A stretch of DNA of 64,000 bases from Panonychus citri (Eukaryota; Arthropoda; Arachnida; Trombidiformes; Tetranychidae): assembly GCF_014898815.1 (NCBI RefSeq), contig NW_026515529.1, positions 186,001-250,000 of the forward strand, written 5' to 3'. Within the stretch, counting starts at the first letter, position 1. Each line of letters starts with the position of its first letter. This document shows, in pieces, positions 1-11,060 of this stretch. The notes below the pieces were generated by a model. That model was not told the DNA's origin, ran no database searches, and worked only from the letters and a program-made list of their open reading frames with translations. The position numbers and the translations under genes are program-made.

Positions 1-45
1 TCTTTTTTTGTCCCTCCAAACCACATGAACAGTTATCTTCTTGTT

Positions 46-47
<2 letters not shown>

Positions 48-92
<45 letters not shown>
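48..92. repeat. (CT)n microsatellite
   Basis: About 22 uninterrupted CT dinucleotides near the left edge. Simple repeat with no gene in reach. Confidence 0.95.
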
Positions 93-97
<5 letters not shown>

Positions 98-1817
98 GAT
101 ATTTTATCCTGATTTCTATAGAAACAGTTATCTGTATGGCTGCTTTTCTAGTGGTCTCCATTTTGCCTGGTCAAGAGGTTTGACATTCACCCTGAGGCCA
201 AAAGTGTATAACACAAGTCATTTACACTGTAAAAGGAAAAGAGGGAGAGACCGAATTTCGAGATGAATATAAAAACTGTGAAAGGAAATCTCAAAAAGAT
301 CGATTATCTTTAGTACTTATTCAATGGAAATCTTGGTTACAGTTAATGGACAATCGTTTGTACGGGAGAAGAAAATTGTCAACATAGCAGAGAATAAGTT
401 GGAGAAATTCAACAGAAAATAACCTCAGTGATATACAGAATTCTGTGAGCCATCAATTCATTTGCTTTTCTGTTATAAGAAAAACAAAATTCATCGACTT
501 TGCGAACATGTGAATAGCAAAGTCGCACTTCATCAAAAGCAAGAAAAGAAACTACTGAGGTTATTTTATGCAGAGAAACTTTATTTTTTAGGGTTGCAGG
601 TTACTATTTAGGGAGAGCTTCAAGGTCAATCTCGAAATATAATTTTTTGTTTATCAATTCGTATATTTGGCAACTACAGTTAAGGGTAAACACGTCACTA
701 ACCACTTTGCTTAAAACTTCACTCAAGGATAGTCGATTTTTACAGTTCGACCCGGTGGACTAGACCAGTAAAACTTTGCTTAGGGATTTTTTCCTGAACA
801 TTTTAAAATTGAAATGAAGCAAAGACTAGTGGATTGAAAATTGAAGAAAATATTACTTTACTGTTATTCAAATGATAGCATTTTGAAAGATGAAAACCTG
901 AATTAATGCTAACAATTTTGTTCCATTTAAGGCTTACGACGCTTTTTTATTATAATTCTTGGTCTTTATCATGATATCCAGTTGCAGAAATGAAACCGTC
1001 GATAATCACTTTGTAGAAGCTCATGACTTTTTTTATGTTCCAATAATACTTGTTCTCATCAAGTCTTGAAATACATTATTATTCAGCTATTTTCGCCAAT
1101 GTTTTTTTGCGATATTCTCAGCAACTATAAGTCATAGAGACTTCAAAATTGAGCAGTATGAGTTTGAGTGACATTCAATTGTGAGTGTGAAAGATCAAGG
1201 TCATTTAGGTCATTGGTGGAAGAGAGCGTTTCAAGGCCATTTGTATGTCATATCATTATTAAGAACAGGAAGCTATGGCCAAATTTTTCTGAACATTACA
1301 TTTATTTTAGAGGAACTTTTAAGATTTTCAGAAAGCCGGGCAAGTCGAGAACGAACCCATTAATTAAAGTCCTCGATTCTAACCTTTCGGCCAGAGACTT
1401 ATCATTAGAGAAGTCGGAACAAGTTCTGCCATCTATTGACTTTATAGTTATTTCGATAAGTGTGAAGACAATTGTACATGAAAATCGAGCGAAATATTCA
1501 GATAAAAGTATGAAATCGTTTTCGAAATTTAAATGATAATTTGTTTCAATAACTCGATTTTCTTTCAGAAATTTAAACTAAAACCGGTAGATAATAATGA
1601 TAGAATTTTAATTGAATACTTGCAATGAGAACAATTCAATAATTATTATAATCTTTGTAAAACTGTGGTGGAGATTTTTTTTCCACTAAACAACATGAGA
1701 TTTAAATAATGTTAATGATTTTCGCTGAAACGATTTTACAAAAAAAAATGATGAATCTGTGAGAATGGATTCTCAAGCCGGTGAATGAATATGTTGACCT
1801 AAAGTTATCGGGTCTTG
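93..1817. other. AT-rich stretch with no recognisable gene
   Basis: An open frame of 122 codons (1168-1536, plus) is present, but it has no recognisable motif and compositionally looks like chance. Nothing else is evident. The stretch lies downstream of the snurportin stop codon and probably holds its 3' UTR near 1700-1817. Confidence 0.5.
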
Positions 1818-2991
1818 TTAATCTTCAATTTGTACGTCCATCGATTGATTAGTTAAGTCAAGTTCGATGCCAAGAATGTCTTTTATCATGTTCAATTTAA
1901 GCCAACATACTAATGGAGATACTTCGGGAATGTAATGACTTTTCTTGTGGAAAAATAAAAGGCCATCAATCTGTAAGATGAATCGATTGGAAGAGAAATT
2001 AATATTAATCGTAATTGACTATTACAAGAGTAATCGTAATATTGTTGATTCTTACCTTGGGTTTGAGAGAATAAGATGTAATAGCTTTAATTATCGATTG
2101 ATTATCACAGTTATAATGATCCAAGAGGATAAATTTGTATGGATTCAAATGGTCGGTTGTTGATACTTTGCTATATTCCTCTCGTATCTTACAATTTAAC
2201 CAATAAAATCGTAGGTCAGTTTCACTGTCATAGAAATGACTTTGATTCCATAACATTACATCAAGAATATAATATGTTTTATCCAATTCAGAGTAGATGC
2301 AATCAAGAATTGCACTTTTACGATGAGCACAATTATCTCTTCTATTACCTCCAGGTAAGTATGATGGAAATGATGAAATAAAATGACCAGTTCGTGAATA
2401 GGCTTTAGTTTGACCAGATGAGGCGATGACCAGACATCTTTTACCAATTGGACATAAAACCAAAAACCAATTGTCAATAAAATCAAAAGGTTTCTCGGTT
2501 AACCATTCAGATAACATTAATTGATCTTTGTACATGTTAAACTTTTCCTCTTTAACATGAGACGATTTTACAGATTTGGTTGCTGTTGTATCCATACTTT
2601 CATCTGATGTTTCACCGCAATTTTCACGATCATTGTCACCATCCAAACTGTCACCATCATCGATACTTATACTGGTCAATCGTCGTATCTTCATCAGATT
2701 TTCTTTACGTTTTCTGTAAGCAAAACAAACAACCAAACAAGAAAAAAAAGCTAAATTACAAAACCAAAACACAAAATCCACATTGAGATGAATTAGATTG
2801 TTAAATACTTACGATTTTTGATTAATTAGAAATTGTTCTCTTCTCTTTTGAATATCAATTCCATTGGCTTTATTTTTATATAAAGCATAATGAGGATTAA
2901 ATATTTTGGTTGATCGAGACACTTCCAAGCCAACATTTAGCTTTTCAATAATATCTCCAAGATCTGGGTTACAGATTGTGTTACAGGTCAT
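1818..2991 (-). CDS. SNUPN: Snurportin-1, m3G-cap snRNP nuclear import adaptor (3 exons)
   Basis: Snurportin-1 binds the trimethylguanosine cap of spliceosomal U snRNPs and couples them to importin beta for nuclear import. Exons are 2813-2991, 2056-2713 and 1818-1970 on the minus strand; the joined frame is 329 codons plus stop, near the usual family length of about 360. Exon 1 and the start of exon 2 give a basic importin-beta-binding region (YKNKANG.., QKRREQFL, then MKIRRLTS), followed by an acidic Asp/Asn/Ser linker. The cap-binding domain is clear: CPIGKRCLVIASSG, AYSRTGHFISSFPSYLPGG, ILDCIYSELDKTYYILDVM, YDSETDLRFYWL, and in exon 3 IDGLLFFHKKSHY followed by PLVCWLK. Introns are 99 and 85 bp with GTAAG donors and ACAG acceptors. 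I start at Met 2991; an in-frame Met at 3027 would add 12 residues. The 5' end is duplicated near 9011-9342. Confidence 0.93.
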
Positions 2992-3529
2992 GGTGGAAAC
3001 AGAGAGATCAGTCAATAGAGATAACAATTAACACAAGAAAAAAATAACACTCGTCAAGAGAATTAAATTAAATTAAAAATGTAGAGATGAAAATTAATTA
3101 AAACATTTGCCGGTTTCAAGAAAATTCAATTGTTTATGTTGAGTTTCACCTTCTTTTCCGCAAGGTGGCGACAAAAAAATCTAAATTCGAATACACCAGA
3201 TGGAGCTAGTTGTCTATTCTAATTATGATTAATTGAATTAATTTAATTGTGATTAATAATTTATAATCCAATCGATTGTAAGAGCAATCAAAAAAGATTG
3301 ATTTGATCGATTAATCAAACCGAATCCTAGAAGAAATCTTGTTTTCTATTGTAATAAAAGTGTTTTTCTCTGGTGATTTGATTTACCTTTTGTCATCACA
3401 ATTTGAGGTTAATTGTTATCAAAGAATTGGAATTTAATTTAATTTAATTGATAGTCTTGTTCTCATGGTAAAATGTGATGGGATGAAAACTTTGATTAAA
3501 TCAGATCTTGGGTGTAGATCCAGAGAATT
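2992..3529. promoter_or_regulatory. Probable shared promoter region between snurportin and a divergent small membrane-protein gene
   Basis: The 540-bp gap between two divergently oriented starts is AT-rich and has no ORF. It is repeated almost base for base at 9343-9846 with the same two flanking starts, so the whole unit was duplicated together. A bidirectional promoter is inferred from gene orientation only; no core elements could be assigned. Confidence 0.4.
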
Positions 3530-3703
3530 ATGTCCAATCGAAATACCTCCCAATCCGAATATGCGAAAATTAAGTTTTTGAAATACAATTTAAAGGCGAT
3601 TTCTAATTTAACTAACGAAACGATATTACCTCAGCTTCCAGAGGAAATCAGTTCATCCGAATTTACTATTATTATTATTATTGTTCTGTGTGTTCTAAAG
3701 TAG
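3530..3703 (+). pseudogene. Truncated copy of the 149-aa single-TM basic-tail protein
   Basis: The first 57 codons match the gene at 9847-10296 nearly exactly (MSNRNTSQSEYAKIK...). The copy loses bases inside the TM-encoding ATT run and meets a TAG after VLCVLK, so the membrane segment is cut short and the cytoplasmic basic tail is absent. It sits head-to-head with snurportin exactly as the intact copy sits next to the snurportin fragment. It could still make a 57-residue peptide; I treat it as broken because its sister is longer. Confidence 0.75.
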
Positions 3704-3861
3704 TTGTTGTTAATTAGATCAATTGGTTAGTAATTAATTAATGAGGGAATATGTTAGAAGAGAGAAGAAAATAATTGGTTAATTGTAGTCATGAAAACCC
3801 ATCTAAAATTTATTCATCCAAAATTGTTTATGATTAAGATTGAATAATTTTCCTTTGATTT

Positions 3862-4169
3862 CTCTATATCTCTATGATTGCATTCGTTGTATTTTATACT
3901 CGTCGTACTGAGATAAAAAAGGTCCGGACACAATGGTCAAGACAAAAAGTTTTCCATCCAAAGGCTCTCTAACTGATATAAGGAGTAAACATAAATCGTC
4001 GTTAGATTTTAAATCTAAATCAGTACCATTTTTGAAAGTGCGTTCCGGTGAATTGGTCAGCGAAAAAAGCAAACCAGTTGTTTCAAAAGTCCCCAAGCAA
4101 AACCCTTCAAAAACCATCGCAACAATCAAACAGACAAAAAGAACGAGAAATCAAAAAGCTAAACGATAA
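3862..4169 (+). pseudogene. 3'-end fragment of the Sema/PSI/IPT-like glycoprotein family (TM end and cytoplasmic tail)
   Basis: Starts inside the transmembrane codons (SLYLYDCIRCILYS region) and continues through the basic tail MVKTKSFPSKGSLTDIRSKHKSS... to the terminal KRTRNQKAKR and a TAA. The tail matches those of the copies at 11061-13257 and 41017-43439. No ectodomain is present upstream, so this is a 5'-truncated remnant. Confidence 0.8.
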
Positions 4170-4372
4170 AAGGTCCATTTTGATTTCCATCGGAGATCTG
4201 CCTCTTATTCAATTTTAACAAAAGGATTTTTAAATTTTCGCGTTAGTCTCTACGAGAAATTATTAATAACATGCGAAGTAAGCGATGCGTTTGTTCAGAA
4301 TTTTGCAATTATCATATTTTAGAACGTAATTTCATGGTTTAATTTGGTATAATTTATCTTCACTGGTTATTA

Positions 4373-4830
4373 TTAGGTAAACACTAAAGTTTTTTCCGTT
4401 TTTGCTTCTACATATATGATTATTAACCTGGAGATTGGTGCTCTATGGAACTTTTAGTGTTAAATCATTTTTTGTTAAAATGGTAATTTCTCTTTTATTT
4501 AATTACCAAAATTCACCAAATTTTCAGTCAAATTAGTCATATAATTAGACAACAATTTAAGTTTATTAAAAAAATTTTGAGGTCATTTTAAAACGGTGAA
4601 AAGTGGCCTGAAAAGTAAGTAATCGAAAACCAGAAAAATAACCTTTTACAAAAATTTTAATTGTAATTTTTTTAATTGTTGTAAATTAACGCAAATAGTA
4701 TCATTCGAAAGCCTGATTCCTGAGCTTTAAAATAGAGTTATTTTGATTTTTAACTCAATTCTAATTTTCTTGTTAATTAATCTTAAATAAAAAATGAAAA
4801 AAATCGGAAAAAACTTTAGTGTTTACCTAA
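4373..4830. mobile_element. 458-bp MITE with 26-bp TIRs and TA duplication
   Basis: Left end begins TTAGGTAAACACTAAAG and the right end is its reverse complement; 26 bp match perfectly (4373-4398, 4805-4830) and the homology then decays. TA dinucleotides flank both ends (4371-4372, 4831-4832), as expected for Tc1/mariner-mobilised elements. The interior is AT-rich and non-coding. The outer TTAGGT is shared with the nested mariner at 17210 but the rest differs, so a mariner-family transposase is likely and the exact source unknown. Confidence 0.88.
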
Positions 4831-6084
4831 TATAATGACCCGAAAATTAAAAGGTTATCAAGACAAGAGTTAGATTATTTTGCTAAAGCAAAAAAATTAC
4901 CTGTCCTGATTTTTGGCGCATGTGTGATTTATTCAATTTATAGTTGAATTTATGGTTGAATTTATGGTTGAATTTCCCTTTAATTAAGTGATTCCTCAGA
5001 TAAATTTTACTAATGCTGATGTTTAAATGATATAACTAGAAGGTAAGTAACCAAGTGAAAAAAAACAAAAAAAAAACACAAATGAACAACACTAAAAATG
5101 AACAAAACACAAATGAACACAAACCCAAACAACGTGCTTTTAGCATTTCTCACAGAAATGAAATGTCTCATTAACTCCTCTTTCCAATCTAGGTTAATTT
5201 TGCCCAAAATTGTATATTTCTATTAATTGTTACATATTATCCTTTTTATTTAATTGTTTTCTTCAAATTATTATGTAAATTTTGTAATGTAATCTTGTAT
5301 GATGAAACTTAAAATTGATTTGTGACGGTTGAACATATGACCGCTCGAGGGCAGCACTTTGAGGCTGTTCAGTTGTATGACGACCGTAAAGGGTCAATTG
5401 AGTTTCTCTCAATAAAATTTATAGTTAGTGCTTTAGCTAAAAGCTTTACTACACATTTTTTATTGTCTATTAATTAATTAAATCAACTAAAATTAATTAT
5501 AAATTTTAATTATTACTTGTGATTTTCGTTCACCAGCTCCTCTTCTCTATTTCTTTTCTCTACCTTTTCTTGTCTTTTTTTTCTCTCTTTCCGACTTCGT
5601 ATTGTTTTTTTTTCCATGAAAAGCAATGCAAGTTCTTTCTCTCTTTTCACTTTCTTTATTCTTTTTTTCAAATTTACCGCGTTAGTTTCATTTCTCTTTC
5701 TTTTCATTTATTTCATTAGATTTACATTAGAGACAAATGAATTAGATCTAATTAGCTTAAGATAATTTACATTCATGAAAAGCCATGTTTAATACTATTT
5801 CTTTAATTTAAGTTTTTTTTCTTTTATTGTCAAAATAACCGCGTTACTTTTATTTCTCTTTCTTTTCTTTCTTTTTTGAAAAATTTTTTAAAAAAGATTA
5901 AAAATTTTATCTATATCAGCGTTTTTATCAAAAAAAGATAAAAAAAAGCACTGAAATGTTCTATTATCAAACAGAGATAAGTGAAAACTAAATAATAATA
6001 TACACCTGTCCCTTCGGAACAGGTAGAAAAATCATCAAATGTTGATGGAAAATCTTTCAAAAATCGCTACTTAAAATAAAAGTA
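4831..6084. other. Gene-free AT/T-rich region with internal repeats
   Basis: Holds a three-fold AATTTATGGTTG-type repeat at about 4938-4976, pyrimidine-rich tracts at 5513-5720, and an imperfect direct repeat (about 5615-5710 and 5775-5880, both with ACCGCGTTA followed by TTTCTCTTTC). A GC-richer patch at 5320-5420 followed by AATAAA near 5411 could be an old LTR end, but I could not find its partner. Open frames here are low-complexity. Confidence 0.45.
6004..6047. repeat. Two adjacent hairpins with an AAAAATCATC-type linker
   Basis: A 6-bp stem (ACCTGT/ACAGGT, 6004-6024) is followed by AGAAAAATCAT and a second stem CATCAA/TTGATG (6033-6047). The same order of hairpin, A-rich linker and CATC-hairpin recurs inside the P element at 39810-39870. 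Confidence 0.6.
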
Positions 6085-6205
6085 TTGATTGTGAAAAAAA
6101 CAAATCAATTGAATCAAAAGTTTCCAAGAGTGACCATCCAAAATCCAAGATGACCGCAGCACCCAAACAGACAAAAAGAATGAGAAATGAGTCTCTTAAA
6201 GAGAA
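6085..6205 (+). pseudogene. Short tail fragment of the glycoprotein family
   Basis: Matches the last 40 or so codons of the basic cytoplasmic tail of the copy at 11061-13257 (sequence around AATTGAATCAAAAGTTTCC to GAGTCTCTTAAA), with no ectodomain. It lies upstream of the intact copy at 6748. Confidence 0.7.
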
Positions 6206-6539
6206 TCTTCACCAATAACTGTTGATGGAACAACAGTAAATTGCATTTTAATAAATGATTTGTGTTGGAACCAACCGGTTCATTGCAACCCAGAATTCAG
6301 CTTAATTTTGACATTTTAACCTAATGGACACCAACGATAAGTGTGTTGAATAACCATTGGCTCCATCTCCAACTATTAACGTCCATCTTACCCAACATTT
6401 AATTAAGATCTTAATATAAGCATCATATTCGCACCAGAAATCGTAAACATTAAGATAACAAGATCAAAATAAATCTCAATACTTATCTGATTAATAAAAT
6501 CCGTATTTGTCTCCACAATCAGAACAAACAACAGTTAAA

Positions 6540-6747
6540 ATATCAAATTGATACAATTGACAGTTAACTGTTTGTACAATTAAGACTTTTAATTTAAAAA
6601 TTTAGTTGTAAACAACAAGTTGTGAATATTGGAATGAGAAGATGAAAATAATTCTCGATTATTATCCAAAGAATATAATCCTAATTGTGTTTCCATAATT
6701 AGAAAAAAAATCCAATTGTCTGTTTTTCGTCTCTACAGTAGAACAAA
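6540..6747 (+). promoter_or_regulatory. Conserved upstream/5'-UTR block of the glycoprotein family
   Basis: About 200 bp directly before the ATG is nearly identical at 43790-43971 and, in part, at 10934-11060. It ends in a pyrimidine tract and ACAG (CGTCTCTACAG) 9 bases before the ATG, which may be a 5'-UTR intron acceptor. Copies at 41017 and 61110 use a different upstream block. The promoter role is inferred. Confidence 0.45.
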
Positions 6748-8797
6748 ATGTTTCATTTGATTTCATTGTCAAGTTTATTCGCAGTTTGTATATTACTCTC
6801 ATCGATAGTTGGTGTTAATACTAATCTTATAATCCACGAATCAAATGTTTGGATTCCGATTTTCAACAACAGTTTACTAGCTCCTTATTTCTTTTTCACT
6901 GATGACAAATTTTACACAACTAATTATTCGAATCAAGCTCTCAACACGGACCCTAACGCCGTTGGTGAACAAAATAGCAGGACTCGTTTTGCTCCAGCTT
7001 ATTCACATAAACCCAATCACTACCTTTTACAGGCGAAGAGCACCCGTATCATTTTCGCCCATTATAACTATACAGAAAATGGTTTTCAACTAATAGCCGG
7101 ACCTTTTCAGCGACGAAACCTTGATATTCATCGCTGGCTTTCCATTAATGATTCATTTTATGGAATTGCAATGTTTTCAGGATCCAATATAACAAATTCT
7201 CAAGCCATGCTATTTCATCGAGTGCGATTTAATGTCGATTACACCAATTATTGGTCTGATTGGATGTTATATCATATCGAATCCAAAGTTCGATCGTTTA
7301 AAATTCTTCACGTATTCAAGTTTAGGCAGAATATTTACTCATTTGGCCTTCTAACAATTGACCTCCTAAGGCCAGTTTACTTCATCTCACAAATATCAAA
7401 CGCTCATCTTTACCGGCCTCAGCCTTTTCTTCGGGATGACTACAAAGAGCTGCATTCAATTTCATTATATGAACGTTATGGTTCGATTGACAAAGTTCGA
7501 TTTGTTGATTCTTTTTCTATCATGAGCAATGGATCTTCATTCTCTTTAATTGCAGTCTCTTATAATCGCAATGAAACAGATCATATTGCAGTGTTTCCAT
7601 TTAATCCGATGCTGCATGACTTTGAAAGGCCAATTAACGGTTGTGAAAATACGACAACTTTTTGGAAGGCTGATTTGTTCAATGAATCTAGTCCAGAGTG
7701 CAACTTTTATCAAGATGCGTTTTTTGAAGCATTGTCAATACGTAAAGAGTTTACAGGGTATTATCTTACAGATATTCTAACGGAACACTGGACACGAATA
7801 GTTGATTTTGTTCCATTGGCTCTTGATGCGACTCCTGGTTATGTTTTTCTTGTTCTTTCCTCGAACAGTAATTTTACCAGATATCGATATTCAGTTCACT
7901 TTGTCAATGGAAATTATTCTGTCTCGACCCACCCGATCGAAAGGACATTCACTCATCCTAATATTGTTGACGCAAATGAAACAGTATCACAAATTTATTA
8001 CTACGGTTTTACTCATCCACGAGCCATAATTACACTCAATCAGTATTCTTACACTGATTCAATTATTTTGTGTCCTTTTCTAAACGATTCATGTATTGAT
8101 TGTTTTACAACCAAAGTTTATAATCCGAACGGTAATTTTCTTCGATATTGTCAATGGAGACGAGGAAATTCATTAACATCGGGCGAATGTTCAATCGGTG
8201 GTTCAAATTCTTCTGATTCAAGGTAATAATTTGAAGAGTTACTCTTTATCCTATTTAATTCTAATCCATCATCTTTTTTACAGAGAAACTACACTCACGA
8301 ATCAAACAGTAAATCCATGTTTCCGTCCAACTAATATCCAAGTAGACTACACTCCTGTCGAACCGACATTTAATTTGAGCTTTGATCTCCTTGGTTTCCA
8401 TTCAAGATATGCAGATATTTTTCCTTTGACCTTCACTTTAGTCGACATTATGACATTTTCATATATAGAAAATTGTACTGTTCTAAGTTATAATCAGTCC
8501 AAGATTTATCTCAACTGCAATTGGGTGAATTCTGGTCAATATCAACTATCGATTCTTATGCTAAGACGACGAGGTCAATTTGAAACACTAGACATTGACA
8601 ACTTGATCACTTATAGTGATTCTTTCACCATCGGTTCACCGAGACCTCCATCTTCTCATGGATCTTCATTTTTTTATATTCTGTTGATAATATTACGAGT
8701 TTGCATCTTTATTATCTCTGTGATTGTGATCGTTGTATTTCATTATGCATTAGTTTTTTCGCTGTATTTACAAAACAAAAACCATCGCAAAAGATAG
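6748..8797 (+). CDS. Type I membrane glycoprotein, Sema/PSI/IPT-like, copy A (intact, 2 exons)
   Basis: Exons 6748-8222 and 8284-8797 join in frame to 662 residues; the 61-bp intron has GTAATA/ACAG borders. A signal peptide (residues 1-26, LFAVCILLSSIVGVNTN) leads to a roughly 450-residue beta-rich ectodomain with many N-glycosylation sequons. Next come a cysteine cluster (CPF..SCIDC...YCQW...GEC) resembling a PSI domain, then CFRPTNI.. to NCNWVNSGQYQLSILML resembling an IPT/TIG domain, one TM helix (FFYILLIILRVCIFIISVIVIVVF) and a short basic tail (QNKNHRKR). The order resembles a minimal plexin ectodomain without the cytoplasmic GAP. This assignment is inferred from domain order, not from a search. 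Compared with the copy at 61110 the tail stops early (TAG for CAG). Confidence 0.85.
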
Positions 8798-8837
8798 AAA
8801 ATTGTGTCACTTGCAACGAGATCAAAAAGCTAAAAGG

Positions 8838-9009
8838 TCTGATAGTGATCCTTTCACCATTTTTGAAAGTGCGTTCCGGTGAATTGGTCAGCGAAAAAAG
8901 CAAACCAGTTGTTTCAAAAGTCCCCAAGCAAAACCCTTCAAAAACCAAGACCATCGCAACAATCAAACAGACAAAAAGAACGAGAAATCAATCAAAAGCT
9001 AAACGATAA
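8838..9009 (+). pseudogene. Glycoprotein-family tail fragment with the TM exon part deleted
   Basis: A short end-of-ectodomain piece (GATAGTGATCCTTTCACCA) is fused directly to the tail sequence starting FLKVRSGELVSEKSK and ending KRTRNQSKAKR with a stop. The TM codons between are missing. The tail is almost identical to the fragment ending at 4169, and in both cases snurportin-type DNA lies nearby. Confidence 0.7.
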
Positions 9010-9010
9010 C

Positions 9011-9342
9011 TCAATATCAATTCCATTGGCTTTATTTTTATACAGCCACGGAAAATGAGTTTGAGGGTAAATTTATATCATTCGCGCAGCAAAGGCGATA
9101 ACGACAATTTATCAGTAGTTAGATAATCAAGACATTCAAATTCACCATTGTTTTGATTGATAAGATTTTCTTATCGCTTTCGATGCGCAATTGATATAAA
9201 ACTACCTTCAAACTCATTTTCCGTGGCTGTATAAAGCATAATGAGAATTAAATATTTTGGTTGATCGAGACACTTCCAAGCCAACATTTAGCTTTTCAAT
9301 AATATCTCCAAGATCTGGGTTACAGATTGTGTTACAGGTCAT
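9011..9342 (-). pseudogene. Duplicated 5' exon of snurportin, interrupted by a MITE
   Basis: Reads as snurportin exon 1 (start codon at 9342) nearly unchanged from 2813-2991, but is split by the 187-bp MITE at 9043-9229 and has no exons 2 and 3. Upstream DNA (9343-9846) also matches the real gene's upstream DNA. A non-functional remnant of a segmental duplication. Confidence 0.88.
9043..9229. mobile_element. 187-bp foldback MITE with TA duplication and a visible empty site
   Basis: Termini CAGCCACGGAAAATGAGTTT and its reverse complement; the arms stay similar for about 60 bp. TA at 9041-9042 and 9230-9231 is the target duplication. The paralogous snurportin exon near 2870 shows the uninterrupted sequence, which proves insertion into the duplicate after it formed. 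Non-coding; termini look Tc1/mariner-type. Confidence 0.93.
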
Positions 9343-9846
9343 GGTGGAAACAGAGAGATCAGTCAATAGAGATAACAATTAACACAAGAAAAAAATAACA
9401 CTCGTCAAGAGAATTAAATTAAATTAAAAATGTAGAGATGAAAATTAATTTAAACATTTGCCGGTTTCAAGAAAATTCAATTGTTTATGTTGAGTTTCAC
9501 CTTCTTTTCCGCAAGGTGGCGACAAAAAAAAAATCTAAATTCGAATACACCAGATGGAGCTAGTTGTCTATTCTAATTATGATTAATTGAATTAATTTAA
9601 TTGTGATTAATAATTTATAATCCAATCGATTGTAAGAGCAATCCTAAAAGAAGTAATGTTTTCTATTGTAATAAAAGTGTTTTTCTCTGGTGATTTGATT
9701 TACCTTTTTTCATCACAATTTGAGGTTAATTGTTATCAAAGAATTGGAATTTAATTTAATTTAATTGATAGTCTTGTTCTCATGGTAAAATGTGATGGGA
9801 TGAAAACTTGGATTAAATCAGATCTTGGGTGTAGATCCAGAGAATT

Positions 9847-10296
9847 ATGTCCAATCGAAATACCTCCCAATCCGAATATGCGAAAATTAAGTTTTTGAAA
9901 TACAATTTAAAGGCGATTTCTAATTTAACTAACGAAACGATATTACCTCAGCTTCCAGAGGAAATCAGTTCATCCGAATTTACTATTATTATTATTGGTG
10001 GAACTGTTCTGTGTGTTCTTTTGATTGTATTTTGTATAGTAATGTGGAAAACGAATGAATCGACATTCGCCCGGTTATGGTCATCATCAGAAAAAGAATC
10101 AAGTTCTGAAGAGAAATCAATCGAAAAACTTGATCAAACGAAAATTAAACCTAATCGACGATCGATAACTTCCTTTGAAGCGAAAAATTTACAACCACGA
10201 AAATATATCAAGCGAATTAAATCACGTGCGAACTCAAAATCAGGCCTGAAAAAATCGTCATCGAGTAAAAATAAGAAGCGATTACCAAGATATTAG
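9847..10296 (+). CDS. Small single-TM protein with long basic Ser/Lys tail
   Basis: 149 residues, one exon. The N-terminal 44 residues contain two N-glycosylation sequons (NTS, NLT/NET) and no signal peptide. A TM helix follows (FTIIIIGGTVLCVLLIVFCIVMW), then a basic, serine-rich C-terminal half (KSGLKKSSSSKNKKRLPRY). A type III topology (N-terminus outside) is suggested by the sequons and the positive tail. I do not recognise the family. The TM plus basic-tail design resembles the 3' end of the neighbouring glycoprotein genes, so it may be a derivative lacking the propeller. A truncated copy is at 3530-3703. Confidence 0.65.
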   Translation: MSNRNTSQSEYAKIKFLKYNLKAISNLTNETILPQLPEEISSSEFTIIIIGGTVLCVLLIVFCIVMWKTNESTFARLWSSSEKESSSEEKSIEKLDQTKIKPNRRSITSFEAKNLQPRKYIKRIKSRANSKSGLKKSSSSKNKKRLPRY

Positions 10297-10760
10297 TGAA
10301 TATCGATTGGTTATTATTTTTAAAATCGAAAAAAAGTTGTTATCTTATTTTTTTTGTCCAATTCGCATTGATGTCCAATTTAACCTTCAAATCGTAGTAA
10401 ATTCTGATTTTTCAGATGATTGATAACAATTAACTTTCTTTTCTGGCCCAATAATCAATTTGATCTGTTTGGGTTAATCCAGAAACGATTGAGCGTCCAA
10501 GTAATTTGTTTCATTATAATTGTTAAAAATCATGGATCATTCTGTTGAGCAATTAATCAATTGCGTCTTATTTAATACAACATTTAATCATTTAATTTAG
10601 TTTCATTAAGATTTTGAATCAATTATTAATTACTAAATTGTCATTCATATTAATCCTTAAATTTTACTTAATTATTAATCATTGTTGTTTAATTGTGATT
10701 AATATTCTAGTTAACTAATTAACTAATTTACTAATTTACTTTTGATTTTACAATTAGTTA
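10297..10760. other. AT-rich intergenic stretch
   Basis: No ORF or repeat of note apart from runs of AATTAACTAATTTACTAA near 10710-10740. Probably 3' flank of the 149-aa gene. Confidence 0.6.
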
Positions 10761-10934
10761 CCTTTTGCTCCAGCTTATTCTCATAAACCCAGTAACTTCA
10801 TATTGCAAAGCAAGAGCAGCTACAACTCCGTTATTAATTACGTGCATTATAATTTTACAGAAAACGGTTTTGAAGTTATAGCCGGGCCTTTTTCTCGAGG
10901 AAACATCAGGACCCATCGATGGCTTTCCATTTAA
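10761..10934 (+). pseudogene. Exon-1 fragment of the glycoprotein family
   Basis: Corresponds to about 58 codons (FAPAYSHKPSNFILQSKSS.. to HRWLSI) found in the copies at 41017 and 61110. Both edges are abrupt, and the right edge joins the family's conserved upstream block. No start or splice sites, so it is a dead fragment. Confidence 0.8.
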
Positions 10935-11060
10935 TTGTTTGTACAATTAAGAAGATGAAAATAATTCTCGATTATTATCCAAAGAATATAATCCTAATTG
11001 TATTTCCATAATTAGAAAAAAAATCCAATTGTCTGTTTTTCGTCTCTACAGTAGAACAGA

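Noticed and set aside
1168..1536. 122-codon open frame near the left edge
   Set aside because: No domain, no splice context, biased composition; expected by chance in 1.7 kb of gene-free DNA.
5513..5719. Open frames over the pyrimidine-rich tract on both strands
   Set aside because: Low-complexity TTTCTC sequence without stops; no protein-like composition.
8701..9009. 102-codon frame at the end of copy A
   Set aside because: It reads the TM codons of copy A in the wrong frame and then a tail fragment; no start or splice support.
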